A stretch of 38,877 bases of DNA, taken from NCBI GenBank assembly GCA_011364905.1, contig RDNZ01000026.1:1-38877 (forward strand). Reading direction: 5' to 3'. This DNA comes from Candidatus Thorarchaeota archaeon (GTDB taxonomy: Archaea; Asgardarchaeota; Thorarchaeia; Thorarchaeales; Thorarchaeaceae). Numbering within the stretch: position 1 is the stretch's first letter; the number at the start of each line of letters is the position of its first letter. The notes below the pieces were generated by a model that made no database searches, had not been told where the DNA came from, and saw only the letters and a program-made list of their open reading frames with translations. This document shows, in pieces, positions 1 to 8,773 of the stretch. A program made the position numbers and the translations under genes.

Positions 1-57
1 ACCAGCACCTGGAGTGTAAATATCGACCTCACTCTACGGTACAACTGGAATCTATAA
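1..57 (+). CDS. 3' end of an upstream gene (partial)
   Basis: Frame 1 is open from the first base to a TAA at 55-57 and gives 18 residues ending RYNWNL. The other two forward frames stop at 17 or run through the hairpin that starts at 69. The stop lies just before a good terminator, which is why I read this frame as coding. Nothing can be said about function; the alternating polar and hydrophobic residues would fit a beta strand. Confidence 0.4.
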   Translation, partial: TSTWSVNIDLTLRYNWNL

Positions 58-68
58 TCGCAATAGTC

Positions 69-105
69 AGTATGGAGAGAACAATCTCCATACTCACACT
101 TTTTC
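69..105 (+). terminator. Hairpin plus T-run terminator of the upstream gene
   Basis: A perfect 10-bp stem (AGTATGGAGA at 69-78, TCTCCATACT at 85-94) with a 6-nt loop is followed by a short T-rich run (100-104). It sits 12 nt after the TAA at 55-57. The shape is that of an intrinsic terminator; archaea usually terminate at T-runs alone, so the strong stem is notable. Confidence 0.6.
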
Positions 106-309
106 CTTGAGGAATCTCATGTCAGCTTTTGTGAACATAGAGAATACGTTCTTGCCATATTTCTCACCTAGAACAAATGTCACCACATTTACTGAGTACT
201 TGCTTCAAATACAGAATCTCCTACTTGTATTATGCCGGCTCTAACCCTAAAATCTACTTAATCGGTTAGATTCATATTTCTTCGAGGTGTACCATAATTT
301 TGGAGATGT

Positions 310-1083
310 ATGGTGTCGGATGGGATTGACATACAAACGGAAGGATTGTCAAAGAATTTTGGACCCGTGGTCGCGTTAAACGACCTGAACCTCACAGTTC
401 GCAAGGGAAGTGTGTTTGGATTCTTGGGACCGAATGGAGCTGGAAAAACCACAACAGTCCGTATCTTATCAGGACTTCTGAGACAGACAAGCGGAAGCGC
501 TAGAGTCTGCGGTTTTGATGTCAGTACTCAACGAAATGAAGTAAAAGCACACACAGGGCTTCTTCCTGAGACTCCAGGTCTCTACTCAAAGCTCTCTGCC
601 GTCGAATTCCTTGAATTCATAGGTGCACTGAACGACTTGAGTGGTGAAACCTTGAACAGAAGAATTGACAGTCTTCTTGCACTGATGGGACTTGAGGGGA
701 GGCAGAATGATCTACTTGAGAGCTATAGTAGCGGGATGAAGCAGAAAGTCCTGGTTGCATCAACTGTTTTGCATGAACCTCAACTGGTATTCCTCGATGA
801 ACCGACATCAAGATTAGACCCAGCCGCAAGCGCGCTCGTTAAAGAACTCATCATCGCTATGGCCGAAGAAACCGAAACAACGTTCTTCATCTGTACACAC
901 ATGACCGATTTTGCAGAGGATGTGTGTGAGGTCATCGGGATTCTCAACCAAGGTATTCTCAATACTCTTGGGTCTCCTAACGAGATTGTCAATCAGGTCG
1001 GAGGCAATGATCTGGAGGACGCCTACCTCAAAATTGTCGGCGGTGAGGTTGACAGGACTAAACTCCTCAGCTGGAGGGACTAA
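310..1083 (+). CDS. ABC transporter ATP-binding protein, copy 1
   Basis: This is the ATPase of an ABC-2-type export system (NatA/CcmA-like), 257 residues. It shows Walker A GPNGAGKT (40-47), the LPE form of the Q-loop region (about 85), signature SYSSGMKQK (138-146), Walker B LVFLDEP (159-165), D-loop SRLD and the switch His197 in CTHMTD. The ATG at 310 is preceded by GGAG at 302-305. It is followed at once by its permease (1086) and is the first half of a tandem duplication: against the ATPase at 2813 I count about 49 differences over 256 ungapped residues, near 81% identity. Transport direction (export) is inferred from the family; the substrate is unknown. Confidence 0.93.
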   Translation: MVSDGIDIQTEGLSKNFGPVVALNDLNLTVRKGSVFGFLGPNGAGKTTTVRILSGLLRQTSGSARVCGFDVSTQRNEVKAHTGLLPETPGLYSKLSAVEFLEFIGALNDLSGETLNRRIDSLLALMGLEGRQNDLLESYSSGMKQKVLVASTVLHEPQLVFLDEPTSRLDPAASALVKELIIAMAEETETTFFICTHMTDFAEDVCEVIGILNQGILNTLGSPNEIVNQVGGNDLEDAYLKIVGGEVDRTKLLSWRD

Positions 1084-1085
1084 GT

Positions 1086-2738
1086 CTGACCCAAAAATGG
1101 GCAGCAATTGCAAAGACAGAATTCCTTGTACAAACATCAAGACTACATCGGATGCGAAAAGTAGCAACAGTACTCCTCTTACTCTTCGGAATAGTATGGG
1201 CATTATTCATAGTCCCTGAAATTGTGTCGCTTATCTTGCATTCTTTAGGTACTGGCATTGAAGCATTACTTATGGGAAGTTTTCCGGGCTTGATGCGTTC
1301 AGCAATGCTCTTTGTCTGGGTCATCTTCCTTGTATATCCAATCTCATACGCTCTTCAGGAAATCCAGATAGGCCAATGGGAAATCATGCTTAGCAACAAT
1401 GTAAGCACACGCGAAATGATGTTTGGGATGTTCATAGGAAAGATACCTGTCTATGGACTCCTGGTATTATTCGTTGCTCCAATTGTTCTCTCACCCTTTG
1501 CGATATCCTTGCAAGTCGGATATTTGGGTCAAATAATCATGTATCTGACTGTCTTCTTTGTCGCAATCAGTACCTTGTTTCTCTCGACCCTAATCACAAC
1601 TGCAATTCAGGCCAAACTGGGCGAGTCTTCGAGGGGGAATGATATTGCCAAAGCTCTCGCGATGGTTGTTGCTGTTGTGGTACTAATTCCAATGTATGGA
1701 CTGATGTATTTCGCCGATTCAATGTCTGCGGCACTCGGACTGGATGTGTTCCTGCTTTTCCCATTTACATGGGGAGCTGATATCATCTCATGGACTATTA
1801 TTGCTTTCAATGGAATAGGAATCCCGGCTTCTGCATTTCTTGATGTCTTAAAACTGGGGGCGACAACTGACTTAGTGTTGCTTTTATCTTTCACAGGACT
1901 TGTAGTACTTGTGGCCTACAGGTCTGCAGACAGAATCTTCACTTTTGGTGCAGGACCAAGGACAGAGAAGATTACGACAGTCGGTGAGGAGAACCTATTT
2001 TTGAAAGGCGTTCGGAGAGTCTTTACTGGCCCGTTTGGAGCCTTGGTTGCCAATTCCATCAAGGAATTCTCTAGAAAGATGCAAAATGTTTCTAGACTGC
2101 TATATGGCGTTGTCCTCTCTATACTTTTGCCAGTAATCATCAGCTATAGCGTAGGAAATGCACCTGAAGAAATTCCACCCGAATTCAGATGGCTTCTTCT
2201 GATGATTGTAATCATCATGATAGGGATTATGCTCTCTATGATAACTGGGATAACTTTTGGAGGGATAGGATTTCTTGAGTCTAAAGATCAGTTATGGATA
2301 ATCAAATCAGCACCCAATGGAGCCAGAAAATTCGCAAATGCACGACTTGTTGAGTCTTTATTGCTCGCCATTCCCATTGCTATCACACCATCAATCTTTG
2401 CAGCTGTAGTTTTTGGTTTTGGTATTGTAGAAACAGTTGCACTCATAGCTTACGCATACTGGATGACATTCGGATCCGTTCTATTGTGTATCGGCATCAC
2501 GAGCATTAATCCTGCATACGAAAACCAAAAGAGTAGTGCATTTTACATAAACACATTCGCATCCATTTTCCTAATTATACTCTCAATGATGATTTCATTC
2601 TTTCTTTCGTTTAGTATTCTTATGCTTACTAGTAACTTAGGAATGTTCATGGTCGTTATGAGTACTCCATTGGTTATCATTGGTTGTGTGGCTTATCTGA
2701 TAGGTGTATCAAAACTGTCAACAGCTGACATCAGTTAG
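1086..2738 (+). CDS. ABC-2-type permease, copy 1 (probable CTG start)
   Basis: Polytopic membrane protein, about 550 residues with many hydrophobic segments in two halves; membrane partner of the ATPase just upstream. The first ATG in frame is at 1152, but the codons before it (1086-1151) encode a stretch matching the N-terminus of the paralogue at 3609: both contain AIAK-x-EFLV-x-TS-x-LH-x-x-RK. With CTG at 1086 as start the two proteins align from residue 1 and are 550 and 548 long. A GGAGGG site at 1073-1078 lies 7 nt before the CTG, the same spacing as GGAGG before the TTG of the paralogue. The frame has no ATG, GTG or TTG between its upstream stop (1059-1061) and 1152. Conserved shared motif: IGQWEI-x-x-SNNV in the N-terminal half. 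Substrate unknown. Confidence 0.88.
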   Translation: MTQKWAAIAKTEFLVQTSRLHRMRKVATVLLLLFGIVWALFIVPEIVSLILHSLGTGIEALLMGSFPGLMRSAMLFVWVIFLVYPISYALQEIQIGQWEIMLSNNVSTREMMFGMFIGKIPVYGLLVLFVAPIVLSPFAISLQVGYLGQIIMYLTVFFVAISTLFLSTLITTAIQAKLGESSRGNDIAKALAMVVAVVVLIPMYGLMYFADSMSAALGLDVFLLFPFTWGADIISWTIIAFNGIGIPASAFLDVLKLGATTDLVLLLSFTGLVVLVAYRSADRIFTFGAGPRTEKITTVGEENLFLKGVRRVFTGPFGALVANSIKEFSRKMQNVSRLLYGVVLSILLPVIISYSVGNAPEEIPPEFRWLLLMIVIIMIGIMLSMITGITFGGIGFLESKDQLWIIKSAPNGARKFANARLVESLLLAIPIAITPSIFAAVVFGFGIVETVALIAYAYWMTFGSVLLCIGITSINPAYENQKSSAFYINTFASIFLIILSMMISFFLSFSILMLTSNLGMFMVVMSTPLVIIGCVAYLIGVSKLSTADIS

Positions 2739-2776
2739 TCTGAATTGTATCCTTCAGGTTCTTTCTTGCGTAGATT

Positions 2777-2816
2777 TTATATTTTATATTCATTCAGAAA
2801 AAAAAACACAATGTGG
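2777..2816 (+). promoter_or_regulatory. Promoter of ABC cassette 2 with CACAATGTG dyad
   Basis: A TATA-like tract (TTTTATATTTTATA, about 2777-2790) stands 25-35 bp before the start codon. It is followed by the small palindrome CACA-A-TGTG (2807-2815), which overlaps the GTG at 2813. The promoter of the regulator at 6857 carries the same half-sites, CACA-T-TGTG (6819-6827). So the second cassette may be transcribed separately from the first and shared control by that regulator is possible. This is inference from two short matches. Confidence 0.4.
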
Positions 2817-3607
2817 AAAGCTACGGGGAATTAGAAGTGTCTAATGGTATTCAAATTCAGACAGAGAGCCTTTCCAAGAATTTTGGCTCAGTTGTAGCGT
2901 TGAAAAAACTTGATCTTTCTGTGCGTAAAGGTAGTGTTTTCGGGTATCTCGGTCCAAATGGAGCTGGGAAGACAACTACTGTGAGAATCCTATCTGGCCT
3001 GCTGAAACCATCTGGTGGAAGCGCAACAGTATGCGGATACGATGTACGTACACAGCGAAATGCAATCAAGAGTGTTACAGGTCTCCTACCTGAGTCACCT
3101 GGGCTCTATTCAAAGCTGTCAGCGGTAGAGTTTCTTGAGTTCATTGGAGCTCTCAACAACTTAAGTGGAGAATCTCTCCACAACCGGATTGACAGGCTCT
3201 TGGGAATTCTGGGTCTCGAGGGGAGACAAAATGACCTCTTAGAGAGTTACAGTAGTGGGATGAAGCAGAAAGTGCTAGTTGCATCAACCGTGCTTCATGA
3301 ACCCGAGCTTGTATTTCTCGACGAACCAACATCCAGATTGGATCCGGCAGCAAGTGTGCTTGTGAGAGAGATTATACTTGCTATGGCAAGAGAGACCGAT
3401 ACAACCTTCTTCATCTGCACACATATGACTGACTTCGCTGAGGACCTATGTGAGATAATTGGTATTCTGAATGAGGGAGTTCTCACAACCCTAGGAGCAC
3501 CAAATGAAATTATCGAGCAGACGGGAGGCAACGATCTGGAGGATGCCTACCTCAAGATAGTTGGAGGAGAGATAGACCGCGACACACTCCTGAGCTGGAG
3601 GCAGTGA
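2813..3607 (+). CDS. ABC transporter ATP-binding protein, copy 2
   Basis: Paralogue of the ATPase at 310, about 81% identical, with the same Walker A (GPNGAGKT), signature (SYSSGMKQK), Walker B (LVFLDEPTSRLD) and switch His. It energises the permease at 3609. The start is uncertain: GTG at 2813 would be nearly leaderless given the TATA tract at 2777-2790, while GTG at 2837 (VSNGIQIQT) aligns with the N-terminus of copy 1 and has GGGGAA upstream. The two cassettes may form one heterodimeric exporter or two separate exporters; the sequence does not decide. Confidence 0.93.
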   Translation: MESYGELEVSNGIQIQTESLSKNFGSVVALKKLDLSVRKGSVFGYLGPNGAGKTTTVRILSGLLKPSGGSATVCGYDVRTQRNAIKSVTGLLPESPGLYSKLSAVEFLEFIGALNNLSGESLHNRIDRLLGILGLEGRQNDLLESYSSGMKQKVLVASTVLHEPELVFLDEPTSRLDPAASVLVREIILAMARETDTTFFICTHMTDFAEDLCEIIGILNEGVLTTLGAPNEIIEQTGGNDLEDAYLKIVGGEIDRDTLLSWRQ

Positions 3608-3608
3608 A

Positions 3609-5255
3609 TTGGTCCGAGTCTGGTGGGCCATTGCGAAGGCGGAGTTTCTCGTCCGAACATCCAAACTCCATAGGTCGCGGAAGATTCTATATCCAGCAGT
3701 CATTGGCATTGCATTAACATTTGGGCTTGTAGTAATTCCGCGAATACTTGGATACTTCTTAGCACGGACTGGCTCTGCATTTGAGATGATTTTGGCGACG
3801 TCATTCCCAGGATTTCTTAGAACAATCATGATGGTCCTCTGGATGTTTATACTGATAGTTCCAATCTCGAATAGTCTTGAAAATGTGAAGATTGGACAAT
3901 GGGAGATTCTCTTCAGTAATAATGTAAAGACAAGAGACCTTCTCTTTGGCACATTTGTTGGAAGGATTCCTGTCTATGGCATCTTTGTAATCGCCCTAGG
4001 ACCAATAGTGGTTTCACCATTTGTCTATGCTTACAATGTTTCCATAATTGGACAACTCCTGATGTATCTGGTTATCTTCGTGTTTGCAGTAGTTACAATT
4101 TGGCTATCGACCGTCTTCAGTACAGCAATTCATGCGAAGATAGGTTCATCGCCCCGAGGTGATGACATCGGGAAGGCGTTGAGCTGGGCGATTGTACCTC
4201 TTGTGGCAGTACCTGCTATGGGATCAATGTATTGGATGAATAGTGTAGTATCGCTATTCAATCTGGATGCATCAATGATTCTGCCTTCAACTTGGTCTGC
4301 GGATATCTTAACTTGGATAGCTATGTACACCGGATCGCTCAGGCCTTCATCAATATTGAATCTTGAGCTATACTGGTTTGCAGTTAGCCCAATCGTTGAT
4401 ATGCTACTACTGGGCATCTTTTCCGCAACTGTTCTATTTCTTGGCTTCAAGAGTGCAGACAGATTATTTGCCTATGGAGCAAGTCCAGGAAGTCAGAAAG
4501 TCGCTCGAGCAGGACCTGAGAACTTATTCATCAGAGGAGTACGCAAAGTCTTTGGAGGACGATTTGGGACTATTATTGCAACATCATTCAAAGACTATAC
4601 AAGAAAGCTCCAGAATATTGCAAAGTTATCATATGGACTCTTCTTGGCTTTTCTCATACCCTTACTCATAGGATTCGGGCCATTTGCCACCATAGTTGAT
4701 GACCCAATCTTTTTGCCAGTCATGGCATCCCTAATGACAGGATTGATGTTAGGAATATTCTCAGGAGTCATATTTGGTGGAGTCGGACTACTAGATAGCC
4801 GTGATCAACTCTGGATTCTAAAAAGCGCACCGAATGGAGTTCCGAAGTTCATCACTGCTCGAGTAGTTTCATACATGATGGTGGGGATACCATATGCAAT
4901 GTTACCAGCTTTGTTCACTGGACTATTGCTAAACTTTGCCTTAAACGAGATTCTACTGACGGTGGCCTTTGTCTATTCGATAGTATTGGGCGGCATCTTC
5001 GTTGGGGTTGGTATCACAGCATGTAATCCATCATACCAGGATACATCCAGCGGTGCGTTCGTCATTAACACAATCGCGTCAATTGTCATAATGATGATTT
5101 GCGTAATTGCATCAATAATACCGGGTGTGATGGTCGCAATCAACCAGGGTGTGTTTGCACCTGCTTTAACCATAGCAAGTGTTCCCGCGCCGCTCATTGG
5201 TCTCATTATATTGATGGTTGGAATGATACGACTAACTCTCATGGAGGCAGATTGA
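3609..5255 (+). CDS. ABC-2-type permease, copy 2
   Basis: Polytopic membrane protein of 548 residues, paralogue of the permease at 1086. A TTG start at 3609, one base after the ATPase stop (TGA 3605-3607), has GGAGG at 3597-3601 and begins MVRVWWAIAKAEF. Shared family-specific stretches are IGQWEI-x-x-SNNV, KIP/RIPVYG, FGG-x-GxLxSxDQLWI-x-KSAPNG and GITxxNPxY. No substrate-binding soluble domain is visible. It is the penultimate gene of the cassette; the protease at 5260 follows after 4 bp, so coupled expression is likely. Confidence 0.93.
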   Translation: MVRVWWAIAKAEFLVRTSKLHRSRKILYPAVIGIALTFGLVVIPRILGYFLARTGSAFEMILATSFPGFLRTIMMVLWMFILIVPISNSLENVKIGQWEILFSNNVKTRDLLFGTFVGRIPVYGIFVIALGPIVVSPFVYAYNVSIIGQLLMYLVIFVFAVVTIWLSTVFSTAIHAKIGSSPRGDDIGKALSWAIVPLVAVPAMGSMYWMNSVVSLFNLDASMILPSTWSADILTWIAMYTGSLRPSSILNLELYWFAVSPIVDMLLLGIFSATVLFLGFKSADRLFAYGASPGSQKVARAGPENLFIRGVRKVFGGRFGTIIATSFKDYTRKLQNIAKLSYGLFLAFLIPLLIGFGPFATIVDDPIFLPVMASLMTGLMLGIFSGVIFGGVGLLDSRDQLWILKSAPNGVPKFITARVVSYMMVGIPYAMLPALFTGLLLNFALNEILLTVAFVYSIVLGGIFVGVGITACNPSYQDTSSGAFVINTIASIVIMMICVIASIIPGVMVAINQGVFAPALTIASVPAPLIGLIILMVGMIRLTLMEAD

Positions 5256-5259
5256 AGCA

Positions 5260-6765
5260 ATGCGAGTTTCAAAACCATTCCTATTCATCCTCACTATTAT
5301 GCTAATGTCTATGACAGCAACGCCTGTCGAGATGTATGGAATTACGAATGATTATTCCCCGAGATTCACTATGGCCGAGAACAAAGAGATTACAGGAGTC
5401 CCATATGTTTGGCAAGAGGCCAATGGATTCTGTGTTGCATCTGCATTGTCTATGGTCCTGCAAAGCATGGGACTTGACCTTGACCTCTATGACACTCTCG
5501 CAGCATCTGGATCAGGGTTTTCTATGGTTTCCATTAGCGTTGACGAGGCGATGACATTCTACCCTGGGGTTATGGTCCGCCAAATACCATGGATCGAATT
5601 CTTCACAGACCTCTATGGTTTGAAATTTCAATTCTATCTGGACTCAAGTACTGACTATGGTGGGAATGCATTACTGACAGTAGGACAGACATGGGATATT
5701 GAAGTAAATGACTATGCAGATTCTTCTTTATTAACACCCCTGGGAGTGATACGTGATTCTATTGACTCTGGATATCCGCTAGCAATCGCTGTTGACACGT
5801 ACTACCTTCCACCAGTTGACTGGGACATCGTCAGAAACTATGTTGGACCAATGCAACCTGGTGGGATTAGTCATGCGATTGTGATTGTTGGTTACAATGA
5901 CACCTCTCAGACTGTGCGAATTTATGATCCAGGTGTCGGTCTACTTGAACCATATGTTGGATATCCTGATGATGGCCGCTGGAACTATACAATGTCCTAT
6001 ACAGAATTTGATAACGCGTGGCAAAGCGCAGGTTATGTTACATTCAGACTTTCAAACGGAACCGGTCCTGTAACAGACTTTGAAGAACGTCTTGCCTCAC
6101 ACATCACTCAGAGATTGCTTGGAAATCGAACTTCGTACTTTGAAGGGAATGAGAACTTTTTCTACCTGGGTACGGGAGCTAATGCATTCAGGGGAATGGG
6201 ACTTGACATGACTCTTGAGGTAATTCGGGATTATTGCTTCAATTATCGAGAGGTGGACAAGCCCAATGCGATTAGACTTCTCGGACAGAACCTTGAGGTT
6301 ATGATGACTATACAGTATCTTGCATTTCGGAGTTCATTGCAATCCATACCTGACCTTCTCCCATCAAAGAATTTACAGCCATTCCTTGATGCAGCATCAG
6401 AGGCGTTACCTCACATGGAATCTCTTAGTCATAATGCATCAATCACAAGTGGGATCAATGTCATTCCACGAGACACCCTGCTATACAATACGTTCTTTGA
6501 GATGGCAAGCACCTTTGAAGTTTCACATGATTTGGATTATTCAATTAATGAGTTCACTACCCAATTGGAAGAGATATCCTCACATTTCTTTGCTATTGCT
6601 GATGCATGGGAAGCGGCTGGAAATGCACTCTCTCTGGAACTGGAAAGATCTGGAACCATTCTTGATAACAACTTGTCTATAATCATTGGCGGAGGAGGCA
6701 CCATATTGATAGTTGGAGTGATTCTGGTCGTTTGGAGGAGGAAACCTGTTCAGAATGACAATTAG
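5260..6765 (+). CDS. Secreted, membrane-anchored papain/C39-like cysteine protease
   Basis: 501 residues. An N-terminal signal or anchor (about 5-24) is followed by a C39-like papain fold: nucleophile region NGFCVAS with Cys58, GGISHAIVIVGY with His205, and IYDPG with Asp223. A helical region (about 265-465) leads to a C-terminal membrane segment (about 474-491) ending in WRRK, so the catalytic part should face outside. C39 peptidases of bacteria cleave leader peptides during ABC export, and this gene is only 4 bp behind the second ABC permease. I infer that it acts on, or protects against, something the exporter handles. It could equally be an amide-bond transferase of the same fold. No candidate leader peptide was found nearby. 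Confidence 0.75.
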   Translation: MRVSKPFLFILTIMLMSMTATPVEMYGITNDYSPRFTMAENKEITGVPYVWQEANGFCVASALSMVLQSMGLDLDLYDTLAASGSGFSMVSISVDEAMTFYPGVMVRQIPWIEFFTDLYGLKFQFYLDSSTDYGGNALLTVGQTWDIEVNDYADSSLLTPLGVIRDSIDSGYPLAIAVDTYYLPPVDWDIVRNYVGPMQPGGISHAIVIVGYNDTSQTVRIYDPGVGLLEPYVGYPDDGRWNYTMSYTEFDNAWQSAGYVTFRLSNGTGPVTDFEERLASHITQRLLGNRTSYFEGNENFFYLGTGANAFRGMGLDMTLEVIRDYCFNYREVDKPNAIRLLGQNLEVMMTIQYLAFRSSLQSIPDLLPSKNLQPFLDAASEALPHMESLSHNASITSGINVIPRDTLLYNTFFEMASTFEVSHDLDYSINEFTTQLEEISSHFFAIADAWEAAGNALSLELERSGTILDNNLSIIIGGGGTILIVGVILVVWRRKPVQNDN

Positions 6766-6783
6766 ATGAGTTCATATAAAATA

Positions 6784-6828
6784 GGAATATCATTCACTAG
6801 TTAACGGAATATTTATAACACATTGTGT
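6784..6828 (+). promoter_or_regulatory. Promoter of the GyrI-type regulator with repeats and a dyad
   Basis: TATA box TATTTATA lies at about 6810-6817, giving a start near 6840. GGAATAT occurs twice (6784-6790 and 6806-6812), 22 bp apart and thus on one face of the helix. The palindrome ACACA-T-TGTGT (6818-6828) sits between the TATA box and the expected start. The core CACA-W-TGTG also occurs at the promoter of ABC cassette 2. An autoregulatory operator is a reasonable guess. Confidence 0.4.
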
Positions 6829-6856
6829 CTAGGCTCAGAAAGGTGTTGCGTTCAGG

Positions 6857-7720
6857 ATGAACAGCCAGAGTGATGAAGGGAAGTCAGTGAAGATATCACT
6901 GTCAGCTGAGTCTATAGCTAACTACTTTCTGGCAGTATCTCATCCAAAGAGAATCGAGATTCTGAATCTTCTCGCAGAAGAAAGCATGGATTTCGCTGAT
7001 CTGCTTCGTGAAACTGATTTACGAAAGACTGCTCTCTCAAATCAGCTCACCACTCTCACTGACAGGCATCTCGTCAAGAGGGTGAGCCATGGACATTATG
7101 CTCTCACGACGGACGGCAAGAATGTGCTCCGAGTGATTATTGACACATACAAGAAATCCAGACTTAGAAAAGAAGAGGAGAGGGAGAGAATCCTTGAACG
7201 CTACTCCTATAGAAGTGATGAAACAATGACCAAGGATATACAGGTGGAGATTGTCCAACTCGAACCTATGACCGTAGCCAGTGTTCAAGCGATTAGCAAG
7301 TCTCCTGAGGATGATGCATGGAAGAAGATGGTATCTTTTGCTGAACCTCGGGGATTGTTGAAGGACCTCAAAAAGAATCCTATCTTCGGTTTCAATAGTC
7401 CAGATCCATCTCCAGAGAGCGGGAAATACGGATACGAGTTCTGGATTCGTATCGATCCGGATATGGAGCTGGATGAGGGTGTGACTAAGAAGAAGTTCGA
7501 TGGGGGGCTTTATGCAGTAACTAGATGCAATCTCGCAAAGGAAGTCGCATCCACGTTTATGCAAGAACATGGTATGCTAGAGAGCTGGTTCAAACTCGGC
7601 GAGTGGTTCAAGGCGAGTGGATACAAGATGGGAACGCATCAGGGTCTAGAGAAGTCAATCAATCCGAATAAGCCGGATGAGGACCTCTTACTAGATCTAT
7701 ACTGGCCTATCAAGAAGTAG
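6857..7720 (+). CDS. ArsR-like HTH regulator with GyrI-like effector domain
   Basis: 287 residues. Residues about 17-85 form a winged helix (SHPKRIEILNLLAEE, then a recognition helix around LRKTALSNQLTTL). A charged linker with RKEEERERILER leads to a C-terminal GyrI/AraC-type effector-binding domain (about 122-287: VEIVQLEPMTVASVQ, YGYEFWIRID, KKFDGGLYAV, LDLYWPIKK). Proteins of this build sense small hydrophobic or cationic molecules and often control drug exporters. That fits the exporter cassettes just upstream, 91 bp away on the same strand. The ATG at 6857 is preceded by AAGGTG at about 6840. Its ligand is unknown. Confidence 0.85.
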   Translation: MNSQSDEGKSVKISLSAESIANYFLAVSHPKRIEILNLLAEESMDFADLLRETDLRKTALSNQLTTLTDRHLVKRVSHGHYALTTDGKNVLRVIIDTYKKSRLRKEEERERILERYSYRSDETMTKDIQVEIVQLEPMTVASVQAISKSPEDDAWKKMVSFAEPRGLLKDLKKNPIFGFNSPDPSPESGKYGYEFWIRIDPDMELDEGVTKKKFDGGLYAVTRCNLAKEVASTFMQEHGMLESWFKLGEWFKASGYKMGTHQGLEKSINPNKPDEDLLLDLYWPIKK

Positions 7721-7728
7721 CACTTAAA

Positions 7729-7802
7729 GTGTGGAACAGAGATGCTCTCACCCGTCGGCATGAAGAGTGCAGGGCTTCTATGCTCCACACGTCCTTTTTT
7801 TC
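7729..7802 (+). terminator. Long hairpin and T-run after the regulator gene
   Basis: GTGTGGA (7729-7735) pairs perfectly with TCCACAC (7784-7790), with weaker pairing inside, and a run of T follows (7794-7802). It begins 8 nt after the regulator stop. It also argues against starting the LRR protein upstream of 7849. Confidence 0.5.
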
Positions 7803-7848
7803 TCCTTCGTACTTGTATGTTTCTACTCATCATAGGGGATTTAGGCAT

Positions 7849-8751
7849 ATGGAGAGTTCACTAGAGGATAACGATGCAAATGTTATAGCTGACCTCGAAA
7901 ACCTCGTAGGGATGAAGATTCCTAAGCTACGAAGCATAAAAGCGGGCATCACAGGACTCTATAGTTTTGGATTTGAGGAAGAAGAGCATCAAGTTATAGC
8001 TTTGAGTTTAAGAGGCAGGAATATATCATCATTGCCTTCTTCTATTCACAAATTGAAACATCTTCAGAGGTTATATCTTAGAGACAACGAGCTAAGAACG
8101 ATTCCCGAAGGTGTTTGTAAACTTCCAAATCTTTTGGATCTTGATGTGTTCAACAACAAAATTGAATCCATTCCTGATTCTATTGAACAACTCCAAAAAC
8201 TGGAGAGATTCGACCTCTCTCGAAACTTCACTAGTCAGATTCCAGACACCATTGGTAATTTGAGAAACCTGAAACGGCTCGGACTCATGGATGTGCAGTT
8301 GGAGTTGTTGCCTGACTCTATTGGTAAGTTGAAGAATCTCTGGGACCTAGCTGTTTTCATTAACAAACTAGATACACTTCCAGATTCTATTGGCGAGATG
8401 TCTGGTTTAATCCGTCTTGCAGCTCATAAAAACAACCTTTCGGAAATACCCGATACAATTGGTAGTCTTTCAACTTTGAAGGAGTTGTACCTTGCTGACA
8501 ACAAAATGACTTTGCTTCCAAATAGTATTGGACAGCTCAAAGAGCTAGTGAGCCTGAGGCTTGATGGAAACCAACTCACCACTCTTCCAGACTCTATAAC
8601 CAATCTTTCTCACATCAAAGGTCTTAACCTCACGAGGAACAAATTCACATCTTTTCCTGTTGGCATGAAAAGATGGATAGAGAGATTGGAGAAGGGTGGT
8701 TGCAGAGTAAGGATGGACAAGAAACAGAAACAAAGAAGAACTACTCGATGA
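7849..8751 (+). CDS. Leucine-rich-repeat protein (PIRL/Shoc2-type)
   Basis: 300 residues from the ATG at 7849, which has AGGGGAT at 7834-7840. The frame is open back to 7729, but that part lies in the terminator hairpin. A 45-residue N-terminal region ends in a GFEEEEHQV stretch; then come nine complete 23-residue leucine-rich repeats and a tenth partial one, with consensus LxxLxLxxNxLxxLPDSIGxL. This consensus is that of plant PIRL, Shoc2 and Roco-type repeats and implies a curved protein-binding surface. No GTPase or kinase domain is attached. The basic tail ends KQRRTTR. Just after the stop another frame encodes a membrane anchor (see 8774). Protein-protein binding is the likely role; the partner is unknown. 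Confidence 0.88.
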   Translation: MESSLEDNDANVIADLENLVGMKIPKLRSIKAGITGLYSFGFEEEEHQVIALSLRGRNISSLPSSIHKLKHLQRLYLRDNELRTIPEGVCKLPNLLDLDVFNNKIESIPDSIEQLQKLERFDLSRNFTSQIPDTIGNLRNLKRLGLMDVQLELLPDSIGKLKNLWDLAVFINKLDTLPDSIGEMSGLIRLAAHKNNLSEIPDTIGSLSTLKELYLADNKMTLLPNSIGQLKELVSLRLDGNQLTTLPDSITNLSHIKGLNLTRNKFTSFPVGMKRWIERLEKGGCRVRMDKKQKQRRTTR

Positions 8752-8773
8752 ATCCGAAACTCAATCAGATAGG

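Noticed and set aside
3491..3952. 153-residue minus-strand ORF over the ABC cassette 2 junction
   Set aside because: Antisense to the conserved ends of ATPase and permease; the region at copy 1 does not keep an equivalent frame.
7037..7570. 177-residue minus-strand ORF
   Set aside because: Antisense to the GyrI-type regulator, whose HTH and effector domains are convincing.
7729..7848. N-terminal extension of the LRR protein to 7729
   Set aside because: The extra 40 residues are encoded by the terminator hairpin and T-run of the preceding gene, and ATG 7849 has a proper ribosome site.
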